DNA of 64,000 nt, taken from positions 3,739,694 to 3,803,693 of the forward strand of contig NZ_KB913013.1 of NCBI RefSeq assembly GCF_000383955.1, read 5' to 3'. The position numbers and the translations under genes are program-made. Shown here piece after piece: positions 1-8,112 of this stretch. This DNA comes from Rudanella lutea DSM 19387. Its GTDB lineage: Bacteria; Bacteroidota; Bacteroidia; Cytophagales; Spirosomataceae. Positions within the stretch are counted from its first letter, which is position 1. Each line of letters begins with the position of its first letter. A model generated the notes under the pieces. That model saw only the letters and a list, made by a program, of their open reading frames with translations. It was not told the DNA's origin and searched no databases.

Positions 1-2
1 TG

Positions 3-704
3 GATATTTATAAGAAACGCAACCTGTCGGAGCTGATTGGCCAATTGGCCGATGTGGAGGGAATCGAGTGGGTGCGGCTACAGTATGCCTACCCGTCGGG
101 TTTTCCGCTCGACGTGCTCGACGTGATGCGCGAGCATCCGCACGTGTGTAAGTATCTCGACATGCCCCTGCAAACCGGCTCGACGGCCATGCTAAAGGCG
201 ATGCGCCGGGGTATTACCCGCGAGAAAACCGAAGAGCTGGTGCATACCATTCGGGAGCGCGTGCCGGGCATTGCCCTGCGTACAACCCTGATTGTGGGGC
301 ACCCCGGCGAAACCGACGCCATGTTTGAAGAAACCTACGATTTTGTGGAGCGGATGCGTTTTGAGCGGCTGGGGGTGTTTACATACTCGCACGAAGACCA
401 AACGCACTCGTTTACCATGCCTGATGATGTGCCGGCCGACGTGAAGCAGGAGCGTGCCGACGCCATCATGGAGGTTCAGCAGGGCATTTCGTACGAACTG
501 AATCAGGAGCGAATCGGGCAAACCTACAAGGTGCTGTTCGACCGAAAAGAAGGTGGCCATTTTATCGGGCGTACGCAGTTCGACTCGCCTGAGGTCGACA
601 ATGAAGTGATTGTTTCAGCCGATACGTATGTCAGATTAGGCGACTTTGCGAACGTCCGGATAGAGCGGGCCGAAGAATTTGATTTGTACGGCGTGGTGGT
701 GTAA
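3..704 (+). CDS. rimO: Ribosomal protein S12 methylthiotransferase RimO, 3' part
   Basis: The gene enters from the left edge, and 233 codons are visible in a frame open from base 3. RimO is a radical-SAM enzyme that adds a methylthio group to an aspartate of ribosomal protein S12. Seen: the second half of the radical-SAM barrel, with YLDMPLQTGS and MRRG. This is followed by a C-terminal TRAM-type domain (about the last 65 residues) containing FIGRTQFDSPEVDNEV, which is typical of RimO and MiaB. The N-terminal UPF0004 domain and the CxxxCxxC cluster lie outside the window. RimO is preferred over MiaB because of the LQYAYPSGFP and DSPEVDN wording. Confidence 0.92.
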   Translation, partial: DIYKKRNLSELIGQLADVEGIEWVRLQYAYPSGFPLDVLDVMREHPHVCKYLDMPLQTGSTAMLKAMRRGITREKTEELVHTIRERVPGIALRTTLIVGHPGETDAMFEETYDFVERMRFERLGVFTYSHEDQTHSFTMPDDVPADVKQERADAIMEVQQGISYELNQERIGQTYKVLFDRKEGGHFIGRTQFDSPEVDNEVIVSADTYVRLGDFANVRIERAEEFDLYGVVV

Positions 705-769
705 ATTGTGTTAGAGCAAGGGTGCTTCAGAGTATGCGTTGATTCGAGTTCACTTTTTACAAAACGGAT

Positions 770-961
770 ATGGAAGCTACAATAGACAAAGAAATGCTTC
801 GCAAATCACTCACCCAATTAGTGAGCACTGATCCCGACTTTGTAGGTGCTTTGTTGAGTGAAGTTAATGATTTATTGAAAGAGACAAAGAAGCAGCGTCT
901 GGCAAAAATCATTCAGGAGGATTTCGACGAATACGGTGACGTATTCAAAGCCTTAGCATGA
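770..961 (+). CDS. Putative antitoxin of a Doc/Fic module
   Basis: This is a small acidic-basic protein of 63 residues with no recognised fold signature. Its job is inferred only from context: its TGA overlaps the ATG of a Doc/Fic-family toxin by four bases (ATGA at 958-961), the usual coupling of an antitoxin-toxin pair. The charged, probably helical C-terminal half (LKETKKQRLAKIIQEDFDEYG) would suit a toxin-wrapping tail. It does not look like classical Phd. The frame is intact, unlike its partner. Confidence 0.6.
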   Translation: MEATIDKEMLRKSLTQLVSTDPDFVGALLSEVNDLLKETKKQRLAKIIQEDFDEYGDVFKALA

Positions 962-1360
962 TTTTTCTCGATAAAGAAGATATCGTTTTTATCAATAAAC
1001 GAACGGTTAGTGAGCATGGCGGTAATTTTATGCCGCCATGTAACTTTTTGCACGAAGAAAGCCTGGATTACGTACTCGAAGCTGTGCAAGCCGAAATGTT
1101 TGGCGAGCCGCTCTATCCAACTATTGCTGACAAATCTGCAGTTTACTGTTACAGTATCATCTGCAACCATATTTTTTCAGACGAAAATAAGAGAACAGGC
1201 CTTGAGGCTGCTCTTGCTTTTCTTATAGCTAAATAGTATGCGGTTAAACCGTAGCTTACCGCACAATGAGCTTTTCAATTTTATCATTAATCTGGCTTCC
1301 GGTCAAGTTACCCTCGACGAATGCCGGGCCTGGTTTACGGCTAACACTGTCCGTTTATAG
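958..1360 (+). pseudogene. Doc/Fic-family toxin, disrupted by a one-base frameshift
   Basis: The first frame (958-1236) encodes 92 residues carrying the Fic/Doc core HIFSDENKRTG (H, F, D, N-K-R), then stops early at LIAK*. A second frame starting at 1238 and ending at 1360 encodes MRLNRSLPHNELFNFIINLA followed by SGQVTLDECRAWF, which is exactly how Doc proteins end. Removing one base near 1228 joins them as FLI-LNSMRLNRS and gives about 133 residues, a normal Doc length. Doc kinases inactivate EF-Tu by phosphorylation (family knowledge). It is probably a pseudogene, but a sequencing error or a split or recoded toxin cannot be excluded: the second ATG lies one base after the first stop. Confidence 0.75.
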
Positions 1361-1422
1361 TGCCTGTAGCGGATAGGTTGGACTGTCCCTTTTCTCCTCA
1401 ATTCGGTTGTTTGTCTTCTCCT

Positions 1423-1451
1423 AACCCGCTGGCTGAACCTTGCGGGTTTTT
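1423..1451 (+). terminator. Intrinsic terminator after the TA module
   Basis: A 7-bp stem AACCCGC / GCGGGTT with a 12-base loop is followed by a T run. It lies between the Doc remnant and bshC, 33 bases before the bshC start. Confidence 0.5.
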
Positions 1452-1483
1452 CGATTGTTGCCCTCGGTAAACCCGCTTCCTGC

Positions 1484-3052
1484 ATGGACTGTCAGTACCT
1501 GCCGCTTTCGGCCACCGGCCAGTTTTCTTCTTTCTTCCTTGATTATATAGCTCGTAAAGAGCCCCTTCAGCCCTTTTACGGGCAGTTCCCGGTTCCCGAA
1601 GCGTTTGGGGCCCAGATCAAACAGAAGCAGAACTTCTCGGCCGAACATCGGCAAACGCTCGTGCGGGTACTGAACAAACAGTATGCTGCCCTGACGCACA
1701 AGCCTGATGTATCGGTGCTGGCAGACCCTAATACGTTTACGGTTACTACGGGGCATCAGCTCAATATATTTACGGGGCCACTGTACGTGATTTACAAGCT
1801 GGTTACGACCATCAACCTCGCCAAACGACTGGCGCAGGCATACCCCGATTACAACTTTGTGCCGGTGTACTGGATGGCTTCGGAAGATCACGACTTCGAC
1901 GAGATCAGCCACGCCCGAATCTGTGGCCGTACCTATACCTGGCAAACGGAGCAGCGGGGGGCTGTGGGGCGCATGAATCCCCGCGAGCTGCAAACCCTGT
2001 TTGCGCAGATACCCGAAAAGCTACACCTGTTTGAGCAGGCATACCTGAACCATGATACGCTGGCCGATGCCGTTCGGTACTACATGAACGAGCTGTTCGG
2101 TAGTGAAGGGCTCGTTTGTCTCGACGCCGACGATCCTGAGCTAAAACGGTTGTTTGCCCCCATCATTACCGATGAACTGACCCGTCAAACGTCGGCCCAA
2201 CGGGTGCAGCAGACCACCGAGGCCCTCGTGAAGGAAGGGTACGAAGCGGTGATTACCCCCCGCGATATTAATCTGTTTTACCTGACCGACGGCGTGCGCG
2301 AGCGGATCGAGCGTGCTCCGGGCGATTCGGCTGATGCGGGCAAATACACGGTTGTAAACACAAACTGGGCGTTTTCGGAAGCTGATCTGTTACAACAGGT
2401 AGCCGAGCATCCCGAGCGGTTCAGTCCGAATGTGGTATTGCGGCCTTTGTATCAGGAGACTATTCTGCCCAATCTTGCCTACATCGGTGGTCCGTCGGAA
2501 GTGCCTTACTGGATGCAGTTGAAAGGGGTTTTTGATCAGTATCAGACACCTTTCCCGTTGCTGATGCCCCGCAATTTTGCGCTCTACGTACCCCGTGTGA
2601 GTGCCAAGCGATTGTTTAAACTGGGCATGACGATGGAAGAGTGGTTTCTCGACGAAACCAAACTTAAACATCGGTACGTAGAACACCACACCCGGCATGC
2701 TCTGCGCTTCGACAAGGAGAATAAAGCCATGCATCAAACACTCGATGCCATGTTGCACAAGGCCATGATGGTCGACCCGACGCTGGAACGGGCCGTACTG
2801 GCCGAAACCAAGCGGTTTGCCAATGCCGTGGAGCGGTTGCAGAAAAAAATGCGCCGGGCCGAGGAGCGGAATCAGGAGGTAGGCGTGCGGCAGTTGCTGG
2901 CTGTAAAGCAAGAGTTGTTTCCGGGGGGCGGTTTGCAGGAGCGGGTCGAGAATTTCCTGACGTTTTACCTCAACGATAAACGCTTTATCGAAAAGCTTCT
3001 GGATAGCTTCGATCCGTTTGATTACCGGATGCAGGTCTGTTTGGAACAATAA
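1484..3052 (+). CDS. bshC: Bacillithiol synthase BshC (cysteine-adding enzyme)
   Basis: This 522-residue protein matches the BshC/YllA family in length and layout. BshC joins cysteine to glucosaminyl-malate in the last step of bacillithiol synthesis, in the cytoplasm. Seen: TTGHQLNIFTGP at residues 88-99, MASEDHDFDE at 131-140, and a long charged helix near 430-480 (RLQKKMRRAEERNQEVGVRQ) that corresponds to the family's coiled coil. The next gene starts five bases after the stop, so the two are probably cotranscribed. The other bacillithiol genes (bshA, bshB) are not in the window. Confidence 0.93.
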   Translation: MDCQYLPLSATGQFSSFFLDYIARKEPLQPFYGQFPVPEAFGAQIKQKQNFSAEHRQTLVRVLNKQYAALTHKPDVSVLADPNTFTVTTGHQLNIFTGPLYVIYKLVTTINLAKRLAQAYPDYNFVPVYWMASEDHDFDEISHARICGRTYTWQTEQRGAVGRMNPRELQTLFAQIPEKLHLFEQAYLNHDTLADAVRYYMNELFGSEGLVCLDADDPELKRLFAPIITDELTRQTSAQRVQQTTEALVKEGYEAVITPRDINLFYLTDGVRERIERAPGDSADAGKYTVVNTNWAFSEADLLQQVAEHPERFSPNVVLRPLYQETILPNLAYIGGPSEVPYWMQLKGVFDQYQTPFPLLMPRNFALYVPRVSAKRLFKLGMTMEEWFLDETKLKHRYVEHHTRHALRFDKENKAMHQTLDAMLHKAMMVDPTLERAVLAETKRFANAVERLQKKMRRAEERNQEVGVRQLLAVKQELFPGGGLQERVENFLTFYLNDKRFIEKLLDSFDPFDYRMQVCLEQ

Positions 3053-3057
3053 GCGGA

Positions 3058-3642
3058 ATGGCCACGAAGCAGGACCTTCGCGGGCAGTTTCTGGCTCTGC
3101 GCCGGGCGTTGTCGGCTGAGGAAGTGACGCGTCGGAGCGAAGCGATCTGTGCGCAAATTGTGCAGGCGTCTCTGCTACCGCTAGCCGGAGGAAACATTCA
3201 TATTTTTCTGCCGATTACCCGCCAAAACGAGGTGGATACCTGGTCGATTGTTCGTCGGGTCTGGGCCCAGCACCCGGCGGTGCACGTATGTGTGTCGGTC
3301 ACCGATCCGGTACGTCATACCCTTACGCACTACCCGCTCACACCCCATACAACCCTTATTGAAAACCGTTGGGGAATTCCTGAGCCGGTGGGTAGCGCAC
3401 AAGCCGTACCCAGTAATCAGTTCGACCTGGTTTTTGTGCCGTTGCTGGCTTTCGACGGTCGCGGCCATCGGGTTGGCTACGGCGGGGGCTACTACGACCG
3501 GTTTCTGGCCGAATGCCGCCCCGATTGCCTGACGGTCGGCTTATCACTGTTTGAGCCGTCGCCCGAAATCATCGATATTGAACCAACCGATGTGCCTTTA
3601 CAGTTTTGTGTGACGCCCCAATGGGTTTACAGGTTTCGCTAA
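3058..3642 (+). CDS. 5-formyltetrahydrofolate cyclo-ligase
   Basis: This 194-residue cytosolic enzyme converts 5-formyl-THF to 5,10-methenyl-THF using ATP. Seen: the N-terminal basic motif KQDLRGQFLALRRAL, the central PLLAFDGRGHRVGYGGGYYD (about 128-147) with the family's glycine-rich ATP/folate loop, and a C-terminal half of normal length. The start ATG lies five bases after bshC, which suggests one transcript. The family is variously named MTHFS, YgfA or FAU1. Confidence 0.93.
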   Translation: MATKQDLRGQFLALRRALSAEEVTRRSEAICAQIVQASLLPLAGGNIHIFLPITRQNEVDTWSIVRRVWAQHPAVHVCVSVTDPVRHTLTHYPLTPHTTLIENRWGIPEPVGSAQAVPSNQFDLVFVPLLAFDGRGHRVGYGGGYYDRFLAECRPDCLTVGLSLFEPSPEIIDIEPTDVPLQFCVTPQWVYRFR

Positions 3643-3709
3643 GTCCTGGGTTTAGCCCCTAATACGCCGATTTTAATGCCTCAATAACAATCCTTCAATA
3701 ATCCGGGCG

Positions 3710-3717
3710 TATTTTTG
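3710..3717 (+). promoter_or_regulatory. Bacteroidota -7 box (TATTTTTG) before asd
   Basis: TATTTTTG fits the Bacteroidota -7 consensus TAnnTTTG, 50 bases before the asd ATG. No convincing -33 TTTG was found at the expected distance, so the call rests on the -7 box and the position. Confidence 0.5.
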
Positions 3718-3766
3718 CGTTTGGCCGTCTAAGCGGTCAAATTCACAAAAAATCAAGTATATTTTT

Positions 3767-4780
3767 ATGAAAATCGCAGTCGTTGGGGCTACCGGCCTGG
3801 TCGGTAGCGAAATCCTGAAGGTGTTGGAAGAGCGTAACTTCCCCGTCACCGAACTCATTCCTGTAGCTTCTGAGCGTTCGGTGGGTAAACAGGTCGAGTT
3901 TAAGGGTAAACCCTACACGGTCGTGAGCTTTGAAGATGCGATTGCGGCCCGCCCGGCCATTGCGATTTTCTCAGCGGGTGGCAGCACCTCTACGGCATTG
4001 GCTCCCAAATTCGCCGAAGCGGGTATCACTGTCATCGACAACTCGTCGGCCTGGCGCATGGACCCTACCAAACCACTGGTGGTGCCCGAAGTAAATGCCA
4101 ATGTGCTGACCGCCAACGATAAAATCATTGCCAACCCCAACTGCTCGACTATTCAGATGGTGGTGGCCCTGAAGCCCTTGCACGAGCGGTACAAAGTAAA
4201 GCGGGTGGTTGTATCGACCTACCAGTCGGTTACAGGGACGGGTAAAGCGGCTGTAGATCAGTTGTTTGCAGAACGAAAAGGTGATAGCAGCGTGGACAAG
4301 GTGTACCCGCACCCCATCGATCTGAACGTACTGCCCCATATCGACGTGTTCCTCGACAATGGTTATACCAAAGAAGAGATGAAAATGGTCAACGAGACCA
4401 AAAAAATCATGGGCGACGACAACATTCGGGTAACGGCCACTACGGTTCGGATTCCGACCATTGGTGGTCACTCGGAAGCAGTCAACGTGGAGTTTGAAGA
4501 AGAATTTGATCTGGCCGAGGTTACTGAACTCCTGCGCAATGCCGAAGGGGTAGTAGTACAGGACGATCCTGCCAATAAGGTGTACCCGATGCCTCTTACG
4601 GCGCACGGCCGCGACGAGGTATTTGTAGGCCGGATTCGGCGCGACGAAACGCAGCCCAAAACTCTCAATTTCTGGTGCGTAGCCGACAATCTCCGCAAGG
4701 GTGCCGCTACCAACGCCGTACAAATTGCCGAGTATCTGGTAAAACACGATCTGGTATCGGCCGAGACCGCGGCTGTTTAG
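3767..4780 (+). CDS. asd: Aspartate-semialdehyde dehydrogenase
   Basis: This 337-residue enzyme reduces aspartyl phosphate to aspartate semialdehyde with NADPH, at the branch to lysine/diaminopimelate, threonine and methionine. Seen: Rossmann motif VVGATGLVGSE at 5-15, NPNCSTIQ with the catalytic cysteine at about 126, and RIPTIGGHSEAVNVEF with the active-site histidine near 235. Length and motifs are complete. It stands alone, between its own promoter candidate and a strong terminator. Confidence 0.97.
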   Translation: MKIAVVGATGLVGSEILKVLEERNFPVTELIPVASERSVGKQVEFKGKPYTVVSFEDAIAARPAIAIFSAGGSTSTALAPKFAEAGITVIDNSSAWRMDPTKPLVVPEVNANVLTANDKIIANPNCSTIQMVVALKPLHERYKVKRVVVSTYQSVTGTGKAAVDQLFAERKGDSSVDKVYPHPIDLNVLPHIDVFLDNGYTKEEMKMVNETKKIMGDDNIRVTATTVRIPTIGGHSEAVNVEFEEEFDLAEVTELLRNAEGVVVQDDPANKVYPMPLTAHGRDEVFVGRIRRDETQPKTLNFWCVADNLRKGAATNAVQIAEYLVKHDLVSAETAAV

Positions 4781-4803
4781 TTACCGGTCGTTATAGCATG
4801 AAC

Positions 4804-4835
4804 AAAAAGCCCCGCTTCCCGAAGCGGGGCTTTTT
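4804..4835 (+). terminator. Strong intrinsic terminator after asd
   Basis: A near-perfect inverted repeat has GCCCCGCTTC and GAAGCGGGGC arms with a two-base spacer. It is preceded by five A and followed by five T, so it can work in both directions. Confidence 0.9.
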
Positions 4836-5027
4836 GTTTGGTCAGCTTTTTACATCCAGCCAACCCCTTTGCCGACCGCCTGCCCCATAATGAGCACCGA
4901 TAAGCCCTGCGGATGTTGGGGCACCGGTTTATTCGCTATTTTGTGCGCAATAGTGACGTAAGAGGCTGGGTTCTACCGGCTGTTCCGGGGGCTTTATAAA
5001 CATTCGGGCGCGAATAATTCACACAAA

Positions 5028-5801
5028 ATGAACAATCCGGTTATTCAGATTCAGGGGTTGCATAATTACTACGGCTCCACGCATGTTCTGAAAGGTATAG
5101 ACCTGACGGTGGAGGCAGGGCAGGTGGTTGGGTATATTGGCCCGAATGGCGCCGGAAAATCAACCACGATCAAAATTCTGATTGGCTTGCTGGCTAATTT
5201 CTCGGGGCAAGTGTCGGTATTGGGGTACGATGTCAAAGAAGATCCCATAGCTGTGAAAAGCCGGATTGGCTACGTGCCCGAAAACGCGGCTCTGTACGAT
5301 ACCCTCACCCCGCTGGAGTATCTGGCCTTCATCGGGCAGTTGTACGGTATGGATGAAGATACCATTCGCTACAAGGCCCATGATTTGCTCACCCTGTTTG
5401 AGCTGGGTGGCTATGCTGATGCCCGAATGACAACCTTTTCGAAAGGGATGCGGCAGAAAGTACTGCTCATTGCGGGCATGCTTCATAACCCCGAAGTTAT
5501 TTTTCTGGACGAACCACTGTCGGGCCTTGATGCCAACGCTGTGGTATTGGTGAAGGCGATTATCCGTCAGTTGGCCGATGCGGGCAAGACTATCTTTTAC
5601 AGCTCGCACATTATGGATGTGGTCGAGAAAATCTCAGACCGGATCATTATCATCAATCAGGGGCAGGTGATTGCCGATGGTACGTTTGCTCAGCTACAGC
5701 AGCAGCACAGCGGTTCGCTGGAGCAGCTGTTTGGACAACTGACGGGTAGCGAGGGTCAACAAGGCGTGGCTACTGAGTTCATCAACACCCTAACCAAATA
5801 G
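5028..5801 (+). CDS. ABC transporter ATP-binding protein (ABC-2 type)
   Basis: This 257-residue ATPase has all nucleotide-binding motifs: Walker A GPNGAGKST (38-46), signature FSKGMRQK (137-144), Walker B VIFLDEP with D-loop SGLD (157-168), and the H-switch in YSSHIMD. The signature is of the non-canonical SKGMRQK form seen in Nod/Ccm-like exporters. It is six bases upstream of a large membrane protein that must be its permease. The substrate is unknown. Confidence 0.92.
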   Translation: MNNPVIQIQGLHNYYGSTHVLKGIDLTVEAGQVVGYIGPNGAGKSTTIKILIGLLANFSGQVSVLGYDVKEDPIAVKSRIGYVPENAALYDTLTPLEYLAFIGQLYGMDEDTIRYKAHDLLTLFELGGYADARMTTFSKGMRQKVLLIAGMLHNPEVIFLDEPLSGLDANAVVLVKAIIRQLADAGKTIFYSSHIMDVVEKISDRIIIINQGQVIADGTFAQLQQQHSGSLEQLFGQLTGSEGQQGVATEFINTLTK

Positions 5802-5807
5802 CCGCCC

Positions 5808-7469
5808 ATGAAAATAATTGTGTTTGAGTTAGTGAAAGCGTTGGCTCCACTTTGGCGCATTCTGGGGGCCGATCCGGTGGCATTGCAGGCCATTGTAGCG
5901 GTTAAACTGACTATGGATAACCGCCGGAGCTATACGGCTCTGGGTCGGTATGGGCAAGGCCAAACAGGCGACAAAAACCATCAGTTTTTGCTGATCCTGG
6001 GTGTTTATGCTTTTTTCGGCTTGTTTGTGGGTGGGGTAGTGCTGCTGGTACCGCCCCGAACGGCCATGTTTATCCCGTTGGCCGTTTCGTTTGGGTATGT
6101 CATGATGTTTTGCGCCATGACACTGCTCTCCGATTTTTCATCCCTGATTCTCGACTCGGCCGATAACCAGATTATTTTGCCCCGGCCCGTGAGCGGGCGT
6201 ACGCTCCTGATGGCACGCATTGTGCACGTAGCGAGCTATTTGTTTGCCATTACATTGGCCTTGTCGTTGGTGAGCATCGGTGTCGTTACGTACCGGTTTG
6301 GACCGGTGGCTGGGTTGGTGTATTTGGCGATGGCGTTACTGGCGTCGATGCTGATGGTGTTCCTGACCAACGTATTTTACCTGCTTCTGATGCAGTTCAC
6401 GAGCGAGGAGCGGCTGCGGGAGGTCATCAATTATTTCCAGATCGGGATGGCTATTCTGTTTTATGGTAGCTATCAGGTATTGCCCCGGCTGGTTGATCCC
6501 GAAACGTTTGGACGGGCTACCGAGTGGCAAACCTGGTTTTATGCCGTACCACCCATCTGGATGGCCGGGGCCGTTGATATGCTCATTCAGCCTGCTTTCG
6601 ACACCAACCATGCCCTTTTGGCTTTACTTGCCATTGTTATGCCATTTGGCGGCTTGTGGTTTATGAGCCGGGTGCTTGGGCCGGTGTTTAATGTAAAACT
6701 GGCCGGTATGGAGCAGGATCAGCAACCAACAGTTGCAGCGGGGGCTGTCCGGCAGCCAAGTGCGCTTACGCAACGGTTGAGCCGCGTGCTGACCAACTCC
6801 CCGCTCGAACGGGCTGCTTTTGGGTTAATCTGGTCCATAACCGCCCGCGACCGAAAATTCAAGCTGAAAACCTACCCGCAGCTGGGCTTTGGCCTGGCGT
6901 ATATCATCGTCATGTCAACGGGGAGCATCAGCTACTCAGGCCGCTCTGATTTTTTCTATCTGTTTGCGCTGTATTACACGGGTTTGTTTTTGATGACGGC
7001 CCAGTACCAACTGGCGGCTTCGGACGACTACAAAGCCGCCTGGGTGTACGGAAGTACGCCCATCAGTCAGCCCGGCGAGATATTGTCAGGCGCCATGAAA
7101 GCCCTGATTACAAAGCTGATGGTGCCTTTTTACGGACTAGTAGCCGCTTATATTCTCTGGCGATATGGCCTCCATACGATCGACGATATTTTGCTGGCCT
7201 TCAGTAATTCGCTTATCATAACCATGTCGGCTGCTTTAGCGAACGAGCGTCGGTTGCCTTTCTCCATTACGCAAGATGCTATTAGACGGAGTAATACGGC
7301 CCGGAGTATGGTGGCTTTGCTGGTGATGGCGCTCGTTGGCGGGGCTCACTATGGCCTCAGTCAGTTACCCTACGCGGTAGGGGTAGCCACACCGGTTTCG
7401 GCGGGTATTTTCTGGTACCTGTTTCGGGTGTACCGGCAAACAGGCTGGCAACAAATTTCATTCGAGTAG
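5808..7469 (+). CDS. Multi-spanning membrane protein, permease partner of the ABC ATPase
   Basis: This 553-residue hydrophobic protein has about ten to twelve apparent membrane segments, for example FGYVMMFCAMTLL, VAFLL-type stretches near 170-200 and FMSRVLGPVF. A hydrophilic segment lies near 300-340. It starts six bases after the ATPase gene. It is longer than a usual ABC-2 permease (about 250-400), so it may be a two-lobed permease. No sequence motif fixes the substrate. Confidence 0.75.
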   Translation: MKIIVFELVKALAPLWRILGADPVALQAIVAVKLTMDNRRSYTALGRYGQGQTGDKNHQFLLILGVYAFFGLFVGGVVLLVPPRTAMFIPLAVSFGYVMMFCAMTLLSDFSSLILDSADNQIILPRPVSGRTLLMARIVHVASYLFAITLALSLVSIGVVTYRFGPVAGLVYLAMALLASMLMVFLTNVFYLLLMQFTSEERLREVINYFQIGMAILFYGSYQVLPRLVDPETFGRATEWQTWFYAVPPIWMAGAVDMLIQPAFDTNHALLALLAIVMPFGGLWFMSRVLGPVFNVKLAGMEQDQQPTVAAGAVRQPSALTQRLSRVLTNSPLERAAFGLIWSITARDRKFKLKTYPQLGFGLAYIIVMSTGSISYSGRSDFFYLFALYYTGLFLMTAQYQLAASDDYKAAWVYGSTPISQPGEILSGAMKALITKLMVPFYGLVAAYILWRYGLHTIDDILLAFSNSLIITMSAALANERRLPFSITQDAIRRSNTARSMVALLVMALVGGAHYGLSQLPYAVGVATPVSAGIFWYLFRVYRQTGWQQISFE

Positions 7470-7507
7470 CCAGCCCGGTGTTGTAATTCCTGTTTTGCTT
7501 ACTGCCC

Positions 7508-7570
7508 AAAAGATAAAGACTGTAGCTAGGTTAGCTACGGTTTTTTATGTACCGAAGGCGAAACGCAAAC
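7508..7570. repeat. Decayed direct copy of the tRNA-Leu 3' end plus its terminator
   Basis: These 63 bases align without gaps to 10066-10128, with about 51 identical positions. The downstream part (from about 7550) corresponds to the last 20 or so bases of the tRNA-Leu gene, including CCGAAGGCGA. The upstream part corresponds to the tRNA's terminator hairpin. The copy has the same orientation as the complete tRNA 2.5 kb away. This is what the far end of an element integrated into a tRNA 3' end looks like. Confidence 0.75.
7519..7546 (+). terminator. Intrinsic terminator after the ABC membrane gene
   Basis: GTAGCTA / TAGCTAC with a three-base loop is followed by GG and six T. It lies 50 bases after the stop of the membrane protein gene. 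The hairpin is part of the tRNA-terminator copy, so a duplicated minus-strand terminator now seems to serve the plus-strand operon. Confidence 0.6.
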
Positions 7571-7601
7571 GGGCTAAATTTGGCTTTGTAGAGACTTCAC
7601 A

Positions 7602-7698
7602 TAAGGGAATGAATAGTGTAGAATGTACAATGAAAGAGCTGACCGTCAACAGGTAATTGAATTATTCATTATGCATTTTACATTGTTCATTCACTTAA
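7602..7698. repeat. Imperfect intergenic palindrome, family A copy 1
   Basis: The left arm GGGAATGAATAGTGTAGAAT... and the right arm ...TGCATTTTACATTGTTCATT are imperfect reverse complements over about 33 bases around a short core. The right arm (7652-7697) is about 87% identical to 54854-54899, so this is a dispersed repeat. No protein is encoded. Confidence 0.7.
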
Positions 7699-7711
7699 GT
7701 CTTGGCCATTA

Positions 7712-7780
7712 AATAAAGCGACCTACTTTCTGATCTGAGCATTATAATAATGCCCAAACTTGGAAAGGAGGTTCTTTACT
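7712..7780. repeat. Hairpin repeat, left copy flanking the islet gene
   Basis: AATAAAGCGACCTACTTTC at the left and GGAAAGGAGGTTCTTTACT at the right are imperfect reverse complements around a core of about 30 bases. The whole unit resembles 9888-9956 in sequence and layout, so two copies bracket the gene at 8113-9822. Confidence 0.65.
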
Positions 7781-8112
7781 TATGTGTTTCCAACCGTATA
7801 GTAGCATGTATGACTAATAACAAGTTGATAATCGGATCAATTTGAGCAACTTATCTATTAACCGATAACTAAAAAATGTATTGTTTGTTATACTATGTTT
7901 TCTTAAAAAAGTACCTTAGCCTACCGATTTATTCATAGATATGCCAAAGGCTTCTACTCTTTTTGTGCCCGTGGATTGCTTACTTTAAGGTACCTATCTT
8001 CTGCCTTTCTTACGCGCGCTGGGTTTATACCTATCGGATTTCTTTTACTCCTACTTCCGATGTAAAGGAGCTATGAAATCCTATAATCATCCCCCTCTCA
8101 ACTCATAATCCC
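7781..8112. other. AT-rich gap upstream of the islet gene
   Basis: This 332-base non-coding stretch is clearly more AT-rich than the surrounding genes. No open frame, hairpin or full TAnnTTTG box was found. The promoter for the following gene presumably lies here. Confidence 0.4.
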
